A stretch of DNA of 41,880 bases from Alphaproteobacteria bacterium (lineage in GTDB: Bacteria > Pseudomonadota > Alphaproteobacteria > Micropepsales > Micropepsaceae), in assembly GCA_017307355.1 (NCBI GenBank), contig JAFKFG010000030.1:1-41880 (forward strand). Reading direction: 5' to 3'. The stretch's first letter is position 1, and every line of letters starts with the position of its first letter. Made by a program: the position numbers and the translations under genes. A model generated the notes under the pieces. It was not told the origin of the DNA and did not search any database. It saw nothing but the letters and a program-made list of their open reading frames with translations. Positions 16,885 to 25,509 of the stretch are shown here, one piece after another.

Positions 16885-18345
16885 ATGAAAGCGATTTTCC
16901 GCGGTCTGTCCGTCAGCATGATTGCCCTGGTGGCAGCCGGCTGCACCACGCCCAACCCCACCCCCATGGACAAGCCCGGCGACATCCCCCCTGCCTTCAC
17001 GGCGCCGGTGGCCGACAAGCAGGCCCCGATCTGGCCGGAAGCCAATTGGTGGATGAATTTCCGCTCGGATGAACTGCCGGCCCTGATGCAGACGGCGCAG
17101 AAGGAGAATCTGGACCTCTCCGCCGCCGCCGCCCGCGTGTTGCAGGCCGAAGCCCAGGATGGGGTCGCCTTCTCCAACTTGCTTCCCACCGTCAATCTTC
17201 AAGGCAACGCCAACCGCCAGCGCACCAGCGCGGGCTCGACCAGCACCAACGGGCTGGGCGGCGTCAGCCGCACATTCAACAGCTTCGGCGCCGGTGTCGC
17301 CGCCAGCTATTCGGCGGACTTCTGGGGCCTTTATCGCGACAAGCTCTATCAGGCGCGCGAAAATCTGCGCGCCGCCCGCTATGCGGAATCGGTGGTGGGT
17401 CTCACCGTCGCTTCCAGCGTGGCCCAGCAATATTTCACCGTGCTGGCGACGCGCGAGCGCATCGTCATCGCCCGCCAGAATATCGATGCGGCCAAGCGCA
17501 TCCTGACCGTGGTCCAGGCCAAGGTCACCAACGGCGTTTCCTCCAACCTGGATCTCGCCCAGGAACAGTCGCTGGTCGCCACCCAGGAAGCACGCCTGCC
17601 CGGCTTGATCGAACAGGAACGCGAAGCCCGCTACGCACTGGCTATCCTGCTGGGCCGCAGCCCCGAAGGCTTCGACGTCAATGGCCAGAACCTGAACGGC
17701 ATCATGTCGCCGTCGGTGCAGGCCGGCATGCCGTCGGAACTGCTGCTGCGCCGCCCCGATGTGGCCCAAGCCGAAGCCAATCTCTTCGCCGCCCATGCCA
17801 ATGTCGATGCCGCCCGCGCGGCCTTCTTCCCGGTGGTCAATCTGACCGCAGGACGCAGTTACGCCAGCGCCTTCACCGACACGCTGTTCAGCCCCAGCAG
17901 CATGGCCTGGAGCATCGGCGCCTCGCTGGTGCAGACCATCTTCGATGGCGGCCGCCTCAAGGCCCAGGACGACCTCGCCCTCGCCCAGCAGCAGGAACAG
18001 ATCGCCACCTATCGCAAGACCGTGTTCACCGCCCTCTCCAATGTGGAATCGGCGCTGGGCCAGGTTTCGGCCAATAATGACCAGCTGGTCGCCCTGACCG
18101 AGGAAGTGCGCGCTTCGACCGAAGCCTTCCGCATCTCCGAACTGCAGTATCGCGAAGGCACCATCGACATCCTGTCGCTGCTACAGGCGCAACAGTCGCT
18201 GTTCAATGCCCAGGACACGCTGGTGCAGACCAAGCTGGCGCGCCTCGACGCCAATGTCAGCCTGTATATCGCGCTGGGCGGCGGCTGGAGCCAGGGTCAG
18301 TCGGATAAGGATTATAAATACCAGCTCGACTGGTGGCCGCTCTAA
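16885..18345 (+). CDS. Efflux outer-membrane lipoprotein, NodT/OprM family
   Basis: This 486-aa protein has a lipoprotein signal with lipobox VAAGC (Cys20). Two OEP repeats follow, each with long helices for the periplasmic tunnel and strands for the barrel: WWMNFRSDELPALMQTA opening, LLPTVNLQGNANRQ, then PSELLLRRPDVAQAEANLFAAHANVDAARAAFFPVVNLTAG, a hallmark of NodT-type factors. The trimer forms the exit duct for tripartite RND or MFS pumps. No adaptor or pump gene is adjacent, so it must partner with proteins coded elsewhere. Confidence 0.93.
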   Translation: MKAIFRGLSVSMIALVAAGCTTPNPTPMDKPGDIPPAFTAPVADKQAPIWPEANWWMNFRSDELPALMQTAQKENLDLSAAAARVLQAEAQDGVAFSNLLPTVNLQGNANRQRTSAGSTSTNGLGGVSRTFNSFGAGVAASYSADFWGLYRDKLYQARENLRAARYAESVVGLTVASSVAQQYFTVLATRERIVIARQNIDAAKRILTVVQAKVTNGVSSNLDLAQEQSLVATQEARLPGLIEQEREARYALAILLGRSPEGFDVNGQNLNGIMSPSVQAGMPSELLLRRPDVAQAEANLFAAHANVDAARAAFFPVVNLTAGRSYASAFTDTLFSPSSMAWSIGASLVQTIFDGGRLKAQDDLALAQQQEQIATYRKTVFTALSNVESALGQVSANNDQLVALTEEVRASTEAFRISELQYREGTIDILSLLQAQQSLFNAQDTLVQTKLARLDANVSLYIALGGGWSQGQSDKDYKYQLDWWPL

Positions 18346-18362
18346 TTCTTTATTCCCCCATC

Positions 18363-18429
18363 TGTCTTCTTCGGGGTAAACCCTCAGAAGACATCTTCCC
18401 CCGCCAGCGGCTTCGCCGCGCGGGGGAAG
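18363..18429. terminator. Double hairpin between convergent genes
   Basis: The first hairpin has arms TGTCTTCT (18363-18370) and AGAAGACA (18386-18393), with an inner GGG/CCC. The second has arms CTTCCCCCGC (18395-18404) and GCGGGGGAAG (18420-18429). They lie between the 3' ends of the efflux gene and the aldo/keto reductase gene and probably serve as a bidirectional transcription barrier. The second belongs to the CCCCCGC palindrome group seen elsewhere in the window. Confidence 0.55.
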
Positions 18430-18456
18430 AAAGCCAGTGAACGCTGATAGCGCGCT

Positions 18457-19440
18457 TTAGCGCAGGTTCCCCGCCACCGGCTTTGGCTTGTAGTGCGCTT
18501 CCAAAGCCGCGGTTTCTTCGTCCGATAACTTCAACGACACCGCCGCGATGGCGTCTTCCAGATGCTGCATCTTGGAAGCGCCAACGATCGGCGCGGTGAC
18601 GCCGGGCTTCTGCATCAGCCAGGCGATCGCCACCTGGGCGTTGGAAACGCCCCGTGCGGCGGCGATCTTTTCCACCGCCTGCAACGCCGCGATGTCGTTG
18701 GCGTCGAATTCCATGTCCAGGACATTGTCGCTTTTGGCCCGGGTCGATTGACCTTCAAGCGCGCCGGCGGAACTGCGTCCCAGAAAACCGCGCGCCAGGG
18801 GCGACCAGGGGATCACGCCCACGCCCTGATCCTGGCAAAGTGGAATCATCTCCCGCTCTTCCTCGCGATAGACCAGATTGTAGAAATTCTGCATCGAGGC
18901 GAAGCGCGCCGAGCCGCTCTGTTCCTGCAGGCCCAGATATTTGGCGAACTGCCACGCATACATGGACGAGGCCCCGATATGGCGGGCCTTGCCCGCTTTC
19001 ACCACCGCATCCAACGCCGCGACGGTTTCCTCCATCGGCACATGGGGATCGAAGCGGTGGATCTGATAGAGATCGACATAATCGGTGCCCAGTCGCTTCA
19101 GCGACGCGTCGATCGACGCCAGGATATGCTTGCGCGAAAGGCCGCTCCGGTTGGGGCCCTTGCCCATGGGAAAATAGACCTTGGTCGCCAGCACCACGGA
19201 GTCGCGGTTGTCCGCGAAATCCCGGATGGCGCGGCCCAGCACTTCCTCGCTGGCGCCCAGCGAATACATGTCGGCGGTGTCGAAAAAATTGACCCCCGCT
19301 TCCAGCGCCCGCTTGAGGAAGGGCCGGCTGGCCTCTTCGTCCAGCACCCAGTCGCGCCAGCTGGGCGCCCCGTAGGTCATGCACCCCAGGCAGAATTTCG
19401 AAACTTCCAGACCGGTCCGGCCCAGCCGCACATAATCCAT
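18457..19440 (-). CDS. Aldo/keto reductase
   Basis: The 327-aa TIM-barrel oxidoreductase has the catalytic tetrad Asp54 and Tyr59 (NFFDTADMYSLGASEEVLG), Lys87 (VVLATKVYFPMG) and His128 (YVDLYQIHRFDP). The C-terminal NADPH-binding VGASKMQHLEDAI is present. It resembles the YajO/Tas-like AKR subgroup with substrates ranging from aldehydes to sugars. The physiological substrate is unknown. It stands alone on the minus strand between palindrome-rich gaps. Confidence 0.93.
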   Translation of the reverse strand: MDYVRLGRTGLEVSKFCLGCMTYGAPSWRDWVLDEEASRPFLKRALEAGVNFFDTADMYSLGASEEVLGRAIRDFADNRDSVVLATKVYFPMGKGPNRSGLSRKHILASIDASLKRLGTDYVDLYQIHRFDPHVPMEETVAALDAVVKAGKARHIGASSMYAWQFAKYLGLQEQSGSARFASMQNFYNLVYREEEREMIPLCQDQGVGVIPWSPLARGFLGRSSAGALEGQSTRAKSDNVLDMEFDANDIAALQAVEKIAAARGVSNAQVAIAWLMQKPGVTAPIVGASKMQHLEDAIAAVSLKLSDEETAALEAHYKPKPVAGNLR

Positions 19441-19528
19441 TTTTGGTATCCGTCTTTGAAAGCACTATCATAGACAACAGACGCCCGGCCCGTCTTGGCT
19501 CGGACCGTTCGCGTAACCGGTGGTAACG

Positions 19529-19698
19529 CTCACCCTCCTCTGCGCGGTGCGCATGGGGGAAATCGAAGCTGGCGGCCAAGCCGGCGAAACCTGGAGCGGC
19601 ACGTGCTAGCCCCGTCGGTTCGCCGAAACAAATCTGCGAGTGGCAACTCAGGCCCGCCTCCCCTGTGCGTGCGAAGCACGCTGACGGGGGAGGGTGAG
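19529..19698. repeat. BIME-like pair of palindromic units in inverted orientation
   Basis: CTCACCCTCC (19529-19538) recurs exactly as its inverse (19689-19698), 150 bp apart. Each copy is followed inward by a small hairpin: TGCGC-GGT-GCGCA on the left and GCGTGC-GAA-GCACGC (19667-19681) on the right. G/C-rich arms CCTCCCC (19657-19663) and GGGGAGG (19687-19693) enclose the latter. This matches two REP-type units head to head. It fills most of the 383-bp gap 19441-19823, where no believable gene was found. Confidence 0.6.
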
Positions 19699-19823
19699 GA
19701 AGGCGGCCAGCCTTCCGAACGTAGCAGCGCTTGCGATGCGAAGGCCGGAGGGGCACGGAGCGGAACTTCGGGAACTTTCTGATAAGCTACGGCATTCCTG
19801 AAGGTTCACCCGAGGTTCCCTGA

Positions 19824-20969
19824 ATGGCCAGCATCGAGAACGCGGCGAAGCCGGATGCCTGGTTCACGATCGAACACGGGGTGTTCAAGGCCGGCGGGCG
19901 TTGGACCATCACCGAAAGCGCCCGGTTGGACCAGCAGTTGCGCACATTGGACGCCGGGCCGGGCGATGCCATCACCATGGATGCCGGCGCGGTGGAAAAA
20001 CTGGATTCGACCGGCGCCTGGCTCTTGCTGCGCACCCAACGGGCCCTGGAAAAGACGGGCCGCAAAATCGGCGCCGTGCAGGTGCCGGAGCGTTATGCCA
20101 GCCTTATGGCGAATCTCGACCGCGACGACAAAAAGCAGCAAAGCCATCCTTTGCCGCGGATGAGTCCCTGGCGTTACCGGCTCTACCGCATCGGCAAGGC
20201 CACGGTCGAAGCGGGACGCCAGGGCTGGCGCATGCTGGGCTATTTGGGCCGCGTCACCGCCGAAACCGGCGAAATGATCGGCGCCCCGCGCAAGAATCTG
20301 CGCTTCGCGGCGATGGCGGTTCAAGTCGAGGAAACCGGCATCAGCGCCCTGCCCATTGTGGGCCTCTTGGCATTTCTGATCGGCATCGTGCTGGCCTATC
20401 AGGGCGCGGACCAGCTGAAGCGGTTCGGCGCCGAAATCTTCACCATCAATCTTCTGGGCGTGGGCGTGCTTCGCGAAATCGGCGGCCTGATCACCGCCAT
20501 CATCGTGGCGGGCCGGTCCGGCTCGGCCTTCACTGCCCATCTGGGCTCGATGCGGGTCAATCAGGAAATCGATGCCATGCAGACCATGGGCCTGAACACC
20601 GTGGACACGCTGGTTCTGCCACGGGTCATCGGCCTGGTGATCTCGCTTCCGCTTCTCACTTTCTATGCCAACATCATGGCGCTGATCGGCGGCGCGATGA
20701 TGTGCTATTTCGACCTGGGCATCACCATTCCGGTCTTCCTGCGCCAACTCAACCAGGCCGTCGATGTCGGCACCTTGATGGTGGGTCTGGTCAAGGCGCC
20801 GGTCTTCGCCTTCGTGATCGCGTTGGTGGGTTGCTATGAAGGCTTTCAGGTCGAACGCAACGCCGCCAGCGTGGGCCAGCTCACCACCCGCTCGGTGGTG
20901 GAATCGGTATTTCTGGTGATCGTGTTGGATGCCGCATTTTCCGTCATGTTCTCGGTCTTGGGGGTGTGA
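19824..20969 (+). CDS. mlaE: MlaE-family lipid ABC transporter permease with N-terminal STAS domain
   Basis: The 381-aa protein has an N-terminal STAS-like domain (about residues 1-105, with MDAGAVEKLDSTGAWLLL) fused to the MlaE permease domain. That domain contains EETGISALPIVGLLAFLIG, VLREIGGLITAIIVAGRSGSAFTAHLGSMRVNQEIDAM and five to six helices. In Mla-type systems it forms the membrane channel moving phospholipids between inner and outer membrane. The STAS fusion is common in alphaproteobacteria, where a separate MlaB is absent. The ATPase gene overlaps its stop codon. Confidence 0.95.
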   Translation: MASIENAAKPDAWFTIEHGVFKAGGRWTITESARLDQQLRTLDAGPGDAITMDAGAVEKLDSTGAWLLLRTQRALEKTGRKIGAVQVPERYASLMANLDRDDKKQQSHPLPRMSPWRYRLYRIGKATVEAGRQGWRMLGYLGRVTAETGEMIGAPRKNLRFAAMAVQVEETGISALPIVGLLAFLIGIVLAYQGADQLKRFGAEIFTINLLGVGVLREIGGLITAIIVAGRSGSAFTAHLGSMRVNQEIDAMQTMGLNTVDTLVLPRVIGLVISLPLLTFYANIMALIGGAMMCYFDLGITIPVFLRQLNQAVDVGTLMVGLVKAPVFAFVIALVGCYEGFQVERNAASVGQLTTRSVVESVFLVIVLDAAFSVMFSVLGV

Positions 20970-21766
20970 TGGTCACGGAAAAAGACAAAAACGGGCAGGC
21001 CAAAAAAGATGTCGTCATTCATGTCGAAGGCTTGGTCACCGGCTTCGGCAAAAAAATCATCCATGATCATCTCAACCTGGATGTTTATCGCGGCGAAGTG
21101 CTGGGCGTGGTGGGCGGTTCGGGATCGGGAAAATCGGTCCTGCTGCGCACCATCATCGGTCTGAACGAGCCCAGAGAGGGCATTGTCGAAGTTTTCGGCA
21201 GGCGCGCCGGTCATGCCGAAGGCTCGCGCATGCGGGCGCTGGAAGTGCGCTGGGGCGTGCTGTTCCAGGAAGGCGCGCTGTTCTCGTCCCAGACGGTTGC
21301 AGAAAATATCCAGGTGCCCTTGCGCGAATACACGTCGATGTCCCAGGAGCTGATGGACGAGATCGCGGCGATGAAGATCGCGCTGGTGGGATTGCCGCCC
21401 GACACCGCGCAAAAGCTTCCTTCAGAACTTTCCGGCGGCATGAAAAAGCGGGCAGGCCTTGCCCGCGCGTTGGCGCTCGATCCGGAACTGCTGTTCCTGG
21501 ACGAACCCACTTCGGGCCTCGACCCGATTTCCGCCGACCATTTCGACCAGCTGATCGCCGAGCTTCAGGAAAGCCTGGGCCTGACGGTCTTCATGGTCAC
21601 CCACGACCTGGACAGTCTCGCCGCCATCACCGACCGCGTCGCCGTCCTGATCGACAAAAAGATCAAGACCGGCACGATCGAGGAATTGCGCAAAGACACC
21701 ACGCCCTGGATTCACGAATATTTCTCCGGTCCCCGCGGCCATGCCGCGCTGGCCGGTGCGCGCTAG
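20969..21766 (+). CDS. mlaF: MlaF-like ABC transporter ATPase
   Basis: The 265-aa ATPase has Walker A GGSGSGKS (residues 49-56), a Q-loop near FQEGALF, signature LSGGMKKRAGLARAL, Walker B ELLFLDEPTSGLDP and the switch His in VMVTHDLDSL. It powers the MlaE permease. The ATG at 20969 overlaps the mlaE TGA by one base (TGATG); a GTG three bases earlier is an alternative. Confidence 0.95.
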   Translation: MVTEKDKNGQAKKDVVIHVEGLVTGFGKKIIHDHLNLDVYRGEVLGVVGGSGSGKSVLLRTIIGLNEPREGIVEVFGRRAGHAEGSRMRALEVRWGVLFQEGALFSSQTVAENIQVPLREYTSMSQELMDEIAAMKIALVGLPPDTAQKLPSELSGGMKKRAGLARALALDPELLFLDEPTSGLDPISADHFDQLIAELQESLGLTVFMVTHDLDSLAAITDRVAVLIDKKIKTGTIEELRKDTTPWIHEYFSGPRGHAALAGAR

Positions 21767-21775
21767 GAGGCATGC

Positions 21776-22654
21776 TTGGAAACCAAGGCCAATTACGTCG
21801 CTGTCGGCGCCTTCGTGCTGGCCTGCGTCATCGGGCTGGTGATCACGATCATGTGGCTGGCGGGGGCGCAATACAGCCAGGAATGGGCCTATTACCAGAC
21901 CTATTTCAAAGGCCCGGTGACGGGCCTCGGCAAGGGAACGGTCACCCGCTACAACGGCATCGATGTGGGCCGGGTCACCGAGCTCAAATTCAACCCCAAC
22001 GATCCGCAAAGCGTGATCGTCACCATGCAGGTCCAACCCAATCTCAACATCCGCGAAGACAGCCGGGCTTCGATCGAAAGCCAGGGCCTGACCGGCGGAA
22101 GCTATGTGGAGATCAGCGGCGGCACCGCCAATTCACCCACCCTGGTGGCCAAGGACGGCCAGGACTATCCCGTCATCCGCGCCAAGCAATCGACCCTGCA
22201 GCAACTGGAACAGTCCGCGCCGGAAGTGGTGGCCAAGCTCAACATCGCCGTGACCCGGCTGAATGACGTGCTGAGCGACCAGAACCGCAAATCACTGACC
22301 AATGTCCTCAACAATCTGGATCAAACCACATCGGCCATCGCCAAGCGTTCGGCCGACATAGACGCCACCATCAAGAACGCCAATGCCACCACCGCCAATC
22401 TGCGCGATGCCTCGGCGGACCTCAAACCCACCTTGGAGCGTGTCGACACCACCGTGAAGAAGTTCGACAAGGTGGCGGACGATGCCGACGCCATTCTTAA
22501 GGGAGAAGCGTTGAGCCAGCTCTCCAACCTCGTCAACGAGATACGGCGACTGGTGACCAGCCTGACCCGCTTCTCCGATCAGCTCAACCGCGAACCCACC
22601 AAGCTTTTGTTCGGCGACCGTCGCAAGGGATATGACCCCAATGAAAAAAAATAG
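21776..22654 (+). CDS. mlaD: MlaD-like MCE-domain substrate-binding protein, TTG start
   Basis: The 292-aa protein is anchored by one helix (about residues 8-29). It has an MCE domain at about 40-120 (YFKGPVTGLGKGTVTRYNGIDVGRVTEL, SQGLTGGSYVEI) and a long coiled-coil tail with many Asn/Asp/Thr heptads (SADIDATIKNANATTANL). Hexameric MCE rings bind lipid for Mla transport. The start is TTG at 21776, preceded by AGGAGG with 5-nt spacing; the nearby ATG at 21772 is out of frame and would abolish the product. It lies 9 bp after mlaF. Confidence 0.93.
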   Translation: METKANYVAVGAFVLACVIGLVITIMWLAGAQYSQEWAYYQTYFKGPVTGLGKGTVTRYNGIDVGRVTELKFNPNDPQSVIVTMQVQPNLNIREDSRASIESQGLTGGSYVEISGGTANSPTLVAKDGQDYPVIRAKQSTLQQLEQSAPEVVAKLNIAVTRLNDVLSDQNRKSLTNVLNNLDQTTSAIAKRSADIDATIKNANATTANLRDASADLKPTLERVDTTVKKFDKVADDADAILKGEALSQLSNLVNEIRRLVTSLTRFSDQLNREPTKLLFGDRRKGYDPNEKK

Positions 22655-23321
22655 CATCACACCCGACCGGCGGCTGTTTCTGATCGCGGGCGCCTCGCTG
22701 ACGCTTTCGGCATGCGGCAGCCTGGACAAGCTGCTCGGCCCGCTGGATGCGCCGCAGATGTACGCCCTCAATCCGGCCGCGCCCGCCGCCGCGCCTTCCG
22801 GCAACAAGGTGGGCTGGGCCTTGGCGATCCAGAAGCCCGATGCGCCCGGCAATCTGGACAGCGAGCGCATCGCGCTGGCCCGCAGCGGCACCCAACTCGA
22901 CTATTACGCCAATGCGGCCTGGTCCGACCGCCTGCCGGACCTGGTGCAGACCGCGCTTCTGGCCGGATTCGAAGCAAGCGGGCGTATCGATGCGGTCTCG
23001 CGGGACGATGACGGGCTGCATTCGGACTATCAGCTCTCCACCGATCTGCGCGATTTCGAAGCGCGCTATGCCACGGCCAATGGCGTGCCGAATGTGGCGG
23101 TGACCATCATCGCCCACATGTCCGATACAAGGTCGCGCAAGATCCTGGCCAACCTGTCCGTCAATCTCACCGAGCCTGCTTCGGCCAACAGCGTGGACGC
23201 CGTGGTCCAGGCCCTGAACACGGCGTTGGCGAAAGCGGTGAACCAGATCGTTCAATGGGCTCTCGCCCTGCCGCCGCCCGCCGATGCGGTCCCCGAGCCG
23301 CCGCGATCCCGCACGCCCTGA
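22641..23321 (+). CDS. ABC-type transport auxiliary lipoprotein (PqiC/DUF330-like)
   Basis: The protein, about 226 aa, has a lipoprotein signal with lipobox LSAC and the family features KLLGPLDAPQMYAL, YYANAAWSDRLPDLVQTALL and ALNTALAKAVNQIVQWAL. Such lipoproteins sit in the outer membrane or periplasm and complete MCE transport systems where MlaC is absent. The start is ambiguous: ATG 22632 has its AAGGGA site only 1 nt away, while ATG 22641 has 10-nt spacing and yields a KK-type signal start, which I prefer. It overlaps the mlaD 3' end. Confidence 0.85.
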   Translation: MKKNSITPDRRLFLIAGASLTLSACGSLDKLLGPLDAPQMYALNPAAPAAAPSGNKVGWALAIQKPDAPGNLDSERIALARSGTQLDYYANAAWSDRLPDLVQTALLAGFEASGRIDAVSRDDDGLHSDYQLSTDLRDFEARYATANGVPNVAVTIIAHMSDTRSRKILANLSVNLTEPASANSVDAVVQALNTALAKAVNQIVQWALALPPPADAVPEPPRSRTP

Positions 23322-23385
23322 CCCGAAACGGGAACCCAATCGACCACCCCGCATTTCCTTAGCGATCCGATAGCGGGAGACTCAC

Positions 23386-23559
23386 ATGCTGCGATGGGCG
23401 CTCATTTTTCTGGTGATCGGCCTGGTCGCGGGCCTTCTGGGATTCACCGGCGTGGCGGGCGCATCGATCGCCATCGCCAAGACGCTCTTCTTCATCTTCA
23501 TCGCGCTTTTCCTGGTGCTGCCGGTGCTGGGATTGACGGTGGCCAGACGGGTGGGCTGA
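23386..23559 (+). CDS. DUF1328 small membrane protein (YtjA-like)
   Basis: This 57-aa ORF begins MLRWALIFLVIGLVAGLLGF and has two hydrophobic segments with TGVAGASIAIAKTLFF between, ending VARRVG. This is the DUF1328 signature. A GGGAGA site precedes the ATG. Such proteins are tiny inner-membrane proteins of unknown role, often stress-linked. It follows the Mla-type operon after 64 bp and may be co-transcribed. Confidence 0.88.
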   Translation: MLRWALIFLVIGLVAGLLGFTGVAGASIAIAKTLFFIFIALFLVLPVLGLTVARRVG

Positions 23560-23569
23560 GCCCTCAAGG

Positions 23570-24085
23570 CTATGGCGCGCGGCGCACGGCTTTTGCCAGG
23601 GCGCGCCAGGGCGCGATGTCCCAGTGATTGCTGGCGAGCGGCGATGGCGAAGGCAGGATCCACACTTGGGTGTCGCCGATCTTTTCGGCCTGCCTGCCGG
23701 GCAGAGCCTGTTTTCCCATCACCGTGCGCCCGGCCGTGAGGCTGGTGAAGGCCAGGAAGCGGGGCGCCACTTTTTGGATGCGCGCCTTGAGCGCATCGGC
23801 CGCATCGCGGCCCAAACTGTCCTTGGGCAATTGGTGGTCCATGCCATAGGCGAATTTGGCGATATCGGTCAGCCCGATTCCCAGATCCCATAGCGCCGGA
23901 TAATCCCTGGGCGCGAAGAGATACGGGGTAAGGCCGATTTGATGCAAGGTGCGCCAGAATTTGTTCTGGGCATGCGCGTAATAAGCTTTCTGCAACGCCG
24001 ATTGGCGGCCCGCCGCCGTGCCGCAAAACACCAAGGTCAATCCTGGCTTCAGCCGTTCCGGCAGGACATGCTTTTTGCCATTCAT
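23570..24085 (-). CDS. mug: Mug/TDG-type mismatch-specific uracil DNA glycosylase
   Basis: The 171-aa protein has the family-2 uracil glycosylase layout: LVFCGTAAGRQSALQKAYYAHAQNKFWRTL (motif 1 region), GIGLTDIAK, and the second loop LPSPSPLASN where E. coli Mug has NPSGLSR. It excises uracil or ethenocytosine opposite guanine. Motif 1 GTAAG replaces the common GINPG, as in many alphaproteobacterial members. It begins one base after the APC permease stop, suggesting co-transcription. Confidence 0.88.
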   Translation of the reverse strand: MNGKKHVLPERLKPGLTLVFCGTAAGRQSALQKAYYAHAQNKFWRTLHQIGLTPYLFAPRDYPALWDLGIGLTDIAKFAYGMDHQLPKDSLGRDAADALKARIQKVAPRFLAFTSLTAGRTVMGKQALPGRQAEKIGDTQVWILPSPSPLASNHWDIAPWRALAKAVRRAP

Positions 24086-24086
24086 C

Positions 24087-25439
24087 TCAAGCAGGTTTGC
24101 GGCCGCGCCCCAGCCAGTAGAGCGGGAACGCCAATGACAGACTCAGCAGCGAATAAAGCCCGGTGCGCCAATCCGACACCACGAACAAGACGACCAGCAG
24201 ACCATTGGCCGCGATGGCGATCAGCGCGGGCAAGGGATAAAGCGGCATCTTGTAGGGCCTGGGCAGGTCCGGCTCCTTCTGCCGAAGACGGATCGCGCCA
24301 TAGCTCAGCAGCAGGAAGATGATCATGATGTTCGGGGCATAGAGGTTGAGCAGCACTTCATAGAGGCCACCCTTGATGTGATCCGCACCCAGGATCACCA
24401 GCGACGTCGCCACCACCACCACACAAAGAGCCGCGCGCGGCGTGCCGCTTTTCGAGACATTGGCGAGCACAGCGGGCAGCCTGCCTTCGCGCGCCATGGC
24501 ATAGGTATTTCTCACATGTTCCATCACCTGGAGATTGGCGATGGTGGCGACGCACCACATCGCGACCACGGTCACCACCACGCCGCTGCCCGGTCCCAGC
24601 ACCGCCGCCATGGCGTCGGACACCGCCAGGGTCGATTGGGTCAAGACGCCCATCGGCAGCACATGCAGCACGGCCGCGTTGATCAGCGTGTAGATCACCG
24701 TCACCAGGGCGATGCCGCCGAACGTGGCGCGCGCCACATTGCGTTCCGGCTCGTGCAATTCTTCGGAGAAATAGACCGCCGCTTCCCAGCCGCCATAGGC
24801 GCCGTAAATGGCGCGGATCGCCACCGCCGCGGCGATCCAGCTGAACGCGGGCGGAGGCGGCGCGGCGGCAACCCCGGCTTTTCCAGGGGCCAGAAACAAC
24901 ACCGCCACGATCACCAAAAGGCCCAGCGCCTTCAAGGCGCTGCCGATGCTCTGGGACATGCCGCCGACCTTGGCGCCGATGAAGTTGAGGGCACCGCACG
25001 CGAATACCAGCAGCACCGCGATTTCGCCCGTGGTCAGTCCCGGCAGCAGCCCAAGCCGCTGCACCTGCTCGCCAAACGCCACGGCGATGAAGCCGGTGGA
25101 GAAAATCAGTTGCAGCCAATCCGCCCAGCCGACAAAGAAACCGGCGAAAGGCCCCAAGGCCCGCACGGCCAGCGGATAAGGCCCGCCGGATTTTGGAATG
25201 GCGGCGCCCAGTTCCACGGTCGGCATGGCATCCACCGCCAGGAACAGTCCGCCCGCCAGCCAGGCCAGAATGATCCAGGTGGGATCGAGGAAGCCCGCCG
25301 CCACCACGGACGGATTGCGCAGGATGCCCGAACCGATAACGCCGCCCAGCACCACCGCCAGGCCGAAGCCCAACCCGAATATGCGCAGCAGGCGGCCGCG
25401 GACATGATGCGTATCCGCCATATGACCGGAATCAGTCAT
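24087..25439 (-). CDS. APC-superfamily amino acid permease
   Basis: The 450-aa protein has 12 predicted helices and the substrate-binding GSG loop in helix 1 (LGGVIGSGILRNPSVVAAG). It also carries GGPYPLAVRALGPFAGFFVGW and a helix 6 region AIYGAYGGWEAAVYFSEELHEPERNVARATFGG. It resembles LAT/APA-type amino acid or polyamine transporters. The substrate is not predictable. A 70-bp gap separates it from the VWA gene upstream on the same strand. Confidence 0.9.
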   Translation of the reverse strand: MTDSGHMADTHHVRGRLLRIFGLGFGLAVVLGGVIGSGILRNPSVVAAGFLDPTWIILAWLAGGLFLAVDAMPTVELGAAIPKSGGPYPLAVRALGPFAGFFVGWADWLQLIFSTGFIAVAFGEQVQRLGLLPGLTTGEIAVLLVFACGALNFIGAKVGGMSQSIGSALKALGLLVIVAVLFLAPGKAGVAAAPPPPAFSWIAAAVAIRAIYGAYGGWEAAVYFSEELHEPERNVARATFGGIALVTVIYTLINAAVLHVLPMGVLTQSTLAVSDAMAAVLGPGSGVVVTVVAMWCVATIANLQVMEHVRNTYAMAREGRLPAVLANVSKSGTPRAALCVVVVATSLVILGADHIKGGLYEVLLNLYAPNIMIIFLLLSYGAIRLRQKEPDLPRPYKMPLYPLPALIAIAANGLLVVLFVVSDWRTGLYSLLSLSLAFPLYWLGRGRKPA

Positions 25440-25509
25440 GCCATATCCCCCCGTTTTCAGCGATTAGGGGCGATAGCGGGCGGCTTTGCAACGGTCTTAA
25501 AGCGTTGTT

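Noticed and set aside
19495..19782. 95-aa plus-strand ORF before mlaE
   Set aside because: Consists of palindromic repeat sequence; no ribosome site.
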